Shown here in pieces: positions 61,146 through 64,000 of a stretch of DNA of 64,000 nt. Below the pieces are notes generated by a model. The model saw only the letters and a list, made by a program, of their open reading frames with translations, made no database searches and was not told the origin of the DNA. Within the stretch, counting starts at the first letter, position 1, and every line of letters begins with the position of its first letter. A program made the translations under genes and the position numbers. Origin of the DNA: an uncultured Flavobacterium sp. (GTDB taxonomy: Bacteria > Bacteroidota > Bacteroidia > Flavobacteriales > Flavobacteriaceae); assembly GCF_946478785.1 (NCBI RefSeq), contig NZ_CAMLDD010000021.1:1-64000 (forward strand), read 5' to 3'.

Positions 61146-64000
61146 TTATTTTTCTTTTACAATGGTAACAGGCCCCAACAATCCTGCTTTTAACAATATT
61201 CCTTCCTGCAATCTAAAACGGGCTGTCGTCCAGGTTAATCTTTGTTCTTTTGGCAACTTTTCATCACCAATTAATCGGTTGGCCCAGGTATTGGTAACTT
61301 TTATTTCTATGCTGTTTTTTCCTTTTTTCAAAGCTTTCGAAATATCTGTTTTGTATGGAAACGTCCAGATAGTTCCGCAGTCGATTCCGTTTATAGTTAC
61401 TTCAGCGATATTGGCAATTGTACCTAAATCCAACCAGAATTTATCATTGGTTTTTCCTTTCCAGACAAACTCCTTTTTATAAACTGCTGTTCCTGAATAA
61501 TATTTAATTTGATCATTTGTTGAAGTGCTCCAGTCAAACAATTTATTAATTTTTACAGCTTCTTTCGGACCTTTATATTCGGAATCAAATTGCAATTGCC
61601 AGTTTTCATCTAAAGTCTGAACGTTCTCAAATTCTATACCTTTTTGATTTCCTTTCGCCAAAAATTCTTTAGTTTTATTTTTAAAAATCACAAAACCGGA
61701 TTCATTTTCTGCTAATGAAATTGCAACAATTGTTCTTCCGTTATCGATTTTCCAATTGGCTAAAGGTGTAGTTTTATCGGTTACAGGATTATACCATTCA
61801 GGAATTTTTCCGCTTATGCGAAAAGAAGCTTCAAAAGATCGTTTTTGTTCTTTTTGATTCGAAAGAAAATAGATTTCTTCTTCATTAGATTTTCTGTGTG
61901 TCCACGCAATTGTCTCTGAATCGGCTCTGTTTAATTTCGGGAAATAAACATCCTGCGTAATTCCAATTTCTGCAAAATCATTTCCTAGATACGGAAGTTT
62001 AATTACAGTTCCTTTTCCGATTTTCCAAGTTGATGCATTTGAATTATTCCAAACTTCATCAATTACTTTCTGCCATTTCTTTTGATCTGCTTCAGATTGC
62101 ATTCCTGGTTGAATACTTGGTTTTTCATCCACAAAAACAGTTCCGCCCTGTTTTATTAATTCCAGTATTTTTTCGGCGGAAGCCAAAGAAATCATTTTAT
62201 TCGGTGCCATTTTATGACTTCCGGGAAATAATAAAGCACCATATTCAATTCCACTTCCAAAATTGATTTTTCCGTTTTCGACTTTTGCACGGTTAATTAA
62301 AACATCGGCATTGAAAGAATCGTATTGATAACCGTTTAACGAATTTACCCATTGTGACAAATCGGTAATATTTTTAGAATAAGTAACTTCTTTCGGCATT
62401 TTTGCAGTCGGCTGACCTTCATTTTCCAAACGTAATTTCTCGCTTTCCAGTCTTTCCTTTCCAAACACATTCGGAATTAACGGCACTAAACGATCCGGCA
62501 CAAAAGAGCGTGAAGGAAAATCTTCTCCAATGAAAACGGCTAAATCAATCACCGGTTTTCCCTTTTGCAACTGCAACTGTACTCTTTGGCAATACTCAAA
62601 CCAAGCTTTTCCGGGTTTCCACCAGGTTTGGTCTCTTTGGAAAAAAGTTCCTATATCGTCTAAAGTCATTCCCGGTTTTCTGTCTGTCCACGGATTATGA
62701 ACAAAAACGTGGTAAAATAATCGGTTAATTCCTAAAGCGTAATTTCTGTCTGCCAATGTTTTTAAATTCCCCGGATGCTCATCCCAATCCATTCGCAAAG
62801 CCGTGAAAGATTCCGCCTGAATAATATCTTTTCCGTAAATATGTCCGCCAGAAATGGCGTCAATCATATCAAACGGTTTATCGTGTGTCGGACTTTTTAA
62901 CCAAAATTCGCCACCCGGATAATCAACATATTTATAATGCAACAAAGCATCACTCATCATTGTTGGCGCCACGTTTTCTGAACTTAATTTGACGTTGTTT
63001 TCTTTGGCAATTTGAGCCACTGTTCCGTAAAAATTATCAGCTACCAAATCGGCAATCGTTTTTCGGACATCGTATAAAACTTTCTCTGAAACCTCAGCAC
63101 TTTCAATTGGAATTCCCGCCATTACAGGCAAATAATCCACCAAATTATAACCACGTCTTTTTTGGAATTCAGCCTGAAAAACAGCCGACCAGTTTTGACT
63201 TCCGCACTCCCAACTATCAAAATGCAGGATTTCTAAAGTTTTAGCTGCCAAATCAGGTCCGATAGTGCGAACCATTTCGCCAAACCAATGATCTAGTTGA
63301 AAACGAATTAACTCCGGATTAAATTTATCTACTTCCAAACCTTTTCCTGCTCCGCCCGTGGCATTTTCATGTCCGGTAGAAGTATGTCCCATTCGGATAA
63401 TTTTCCATTTTCCTTTGGGAGCTTTCCAGTTTAAATTTCCGTTGGCATCAACCAAATTTGAAATATTAATGATTTCTGATTTCTTGAAAGATTCTGTATT
63501 CGGAATTTGTTTTGAAGAAGTTTCCGAACTTAAACGCCAAACGGCTCCCGATTTTCCTTCGTAATTATCAAGCAACGCCTGATTCGAAAGCGTAATTTTA
63601 CTGACTTTTAAATTTTGTTTCCATTTCGCGAAATCCAAATCTTCTGCACCCGGTTCTGTTCCAACAGGATCATAAACAAATCGAAAATATTTGGCTGTAA
63701 CGGGTGTAATGGTATGTGTGTGGTCAAAATCCATATCCTGCCAGCCGTGACGTGGAGCAACCATTCTTTCGTGGAATTTAAAATTTACTCCGTCATCACT
63801 CACCTCAACAATTAAACGCTGCGCCTGAAAATCTCTTCCTTTGGTTTCAATTACAATGGATTTGCAGCTAAATGGTTTTTCAAATTCATATTGAATCCAG
63901 CCTTTTTCGGCAAACTTAAAGTTCTCGTCTTTTTTGGGATCAGCCAAAAAAGAAGCATCTGTATTATTGGATGTTGTAACTTTTGGTATTTGAATTTGCG
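61146..64000 (-). CDS. GH106 alpha-L-rhamnosidase, 5' end outside the window
   Basis: At least 950 residues visible; the reading frame is open to the right edge (codons before 63947 read ...PKVTTSNNTDASFL), so the TTG at 63947 is internal and the start and signal are missing. A galactose-binding-like sandwich (IVIETKGRDFQAQRLIVEV) is followed by the GH106 TIM barrel with LHFDSWECGSQNW and NVKLSSENVAPT, then C-terminal sandwiches (WLDLGTIANIAEVTINGID). GH106 enzymes release alpha-L-rhamnose, including from RG-II and RG-I. It is the first gene of the operon seen in this window. Confidence 0.92.
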   Translation of the reverse strand, partial: QIQIPKVTTSNNTDASFLADPKKDENFKFAEKGWIQYEFEKPFSCKSIVIETKGRDFQAQRLIVEVSDDGVNFKFHERMVAPRHGWQDMDFDHTHTITPVTAKYFRFVYDPVGTEPGAEDLDFAKWKQNLKVSKITLSNQALLDNYEGKSGAVWRLSSETSSKQIPNTESFKKSEIINISNLVDANGNLNWKAPKGKWKIIRMGHTSTGHENATGGAGKGLEVDKFNPELIRFQLDHWFGEMVRTIGPDLAAKTLEILHFDSWECGSQNWSAVFQAEFQKRRGYNLVDYLPVMAGIPIESAEVSEKVLYDVRKTIADLVADNFYGTVAQIAKENNVKLSSENVAPTMMSDALLHYKYVDYPGGEFWLKSPTHDKPFDMIDAISGGHIYGKDIIQAESFTALRMDWDEHPGNLKTLADRNYALGINRLFYHVFVHNPWTDRKPGMTLDDIGTFFQRDQTWWKPGKAWFEYCQRVQLQLQKGKPVIDLAVFIGEDFPSRSFVPDRLVPLIPNVFGKERLESEKLRLENEGQPTAKMPKEVTYSKNITDLSQWVNSLNGYQYDSFNADVLINRAKVENGKINFGSGIEYGALLFPGSHKMAPNKMISLASAEKILELIKQGGTVFVDEKPSIQPGMQSEADQKKWQKVIDEVWNNSNASTWKIGKGTVIKLPYLGNDFAEIGITQDVYFPKLNRADSETIAWTHRKSNEEEIYFLSNQKEQKRSFEASFRISGKIPEWYNPVTDKTTPLANWKIDNGRTIVAISLAENESGFVIFKNKTKEFLAKGNQKGIEFENVQTLDENWQLQFDSEYKGPKEAVKINKLFDWSTSTNDQIKYYSGTAVYKKEFVWKGKTNDKFWLDLGTIANIAEVTINGIDCGTIWTFPYKTDISKALKKGKNSIEIKVTNTWANRLIGDEKLPKEQRLTWTTARFRLQEGILLKAGLLGPVTIVKEK

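Noticed and set aside
63945..63947. TTG as start codon of the GH106 gene
   Set aside because: The same frame stays open to the window edge and no signal peptide follows the TTG, so the real start is outside.

Overview
The window looks like chromosome from a Flavobacterium-type Bacteroidota. The grounds are a SusC/SusD pair, lipoprotein and Sec signals typical of this phylum, AT-rich gaps, TAnnTTTG-like promoter boxes and many intergenic palindromes. No rRNA, tRNA or CRISPR was recognised.

Layout. Positions 206-1462 (+) carry an MFS importer. Positions 1595-6630 (-) form a small accessory island: a Fic protein bracketed by helically phased CGATA repeats, a putative PD-(D/E)XK nuclease-like protein, an OLD-family ATPase/TOPRIM nuclease, and a ParE/RelE-type toxin-antitoxin pair. 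From 6676 to the right edge every gene is on the minus strand and belongs to one very large pectin polysaccharide utilisation locus (PUL). In transcription order it begins beyond the right edge with a GH106 rhamnosidase (cut by the edge). Then come an SGNH acetylesterase, a DUF5703 protein, a PL1 with CBM-like and FN3 domains, GH127, CE8 and CE12. After a roughly 600-bp gap with a candidate terminator and promoter come SusC, SusD, PL1, DUF3826, PL1, a DUF6298 beta-helix fusion, GH140, GH28, GH43, a large beta-propeller protein, GH78, an STN-esterase fusion, GH95, an (alpha/alpha)6 GH63/MGH1-like protein, GH78, a BNR propeller, a secreted sugar isomerase-like protein, a GH67-like protein and two GH2 enzymes.

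How they work together (inference from families). CE8, CE12, three PL1s and GH28 would de-esterify and cut the galacturonan backbone. SusCD would import oligosaccharides. The periplasmic exo-enzymes (GH106, two GH78, GH127, GH140, GH95, GH43, two GH2) would strip side chains. GH140 plus GH127 plus a GH95 with a Thr at the galactosidase/fucosidase discriminating position plus a CE19-like esterase points towards rhamnogalacturonan II as well as homogalacturonan and RG-I. No PUL regulator (HTCS, AraC, ECF/anti-sigma) and no SusE/F-type surface glycan-binding protein is visible.

A second layer of structure is in the gaps. Most gaps between enzyme genes are filled by palindromic repeats of at least eight families. 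One family, with six copies or relatives here, folds as a multi-helix element whose helices change by compensatory substitutions between copies. The susC-susD core has none of these repeats.
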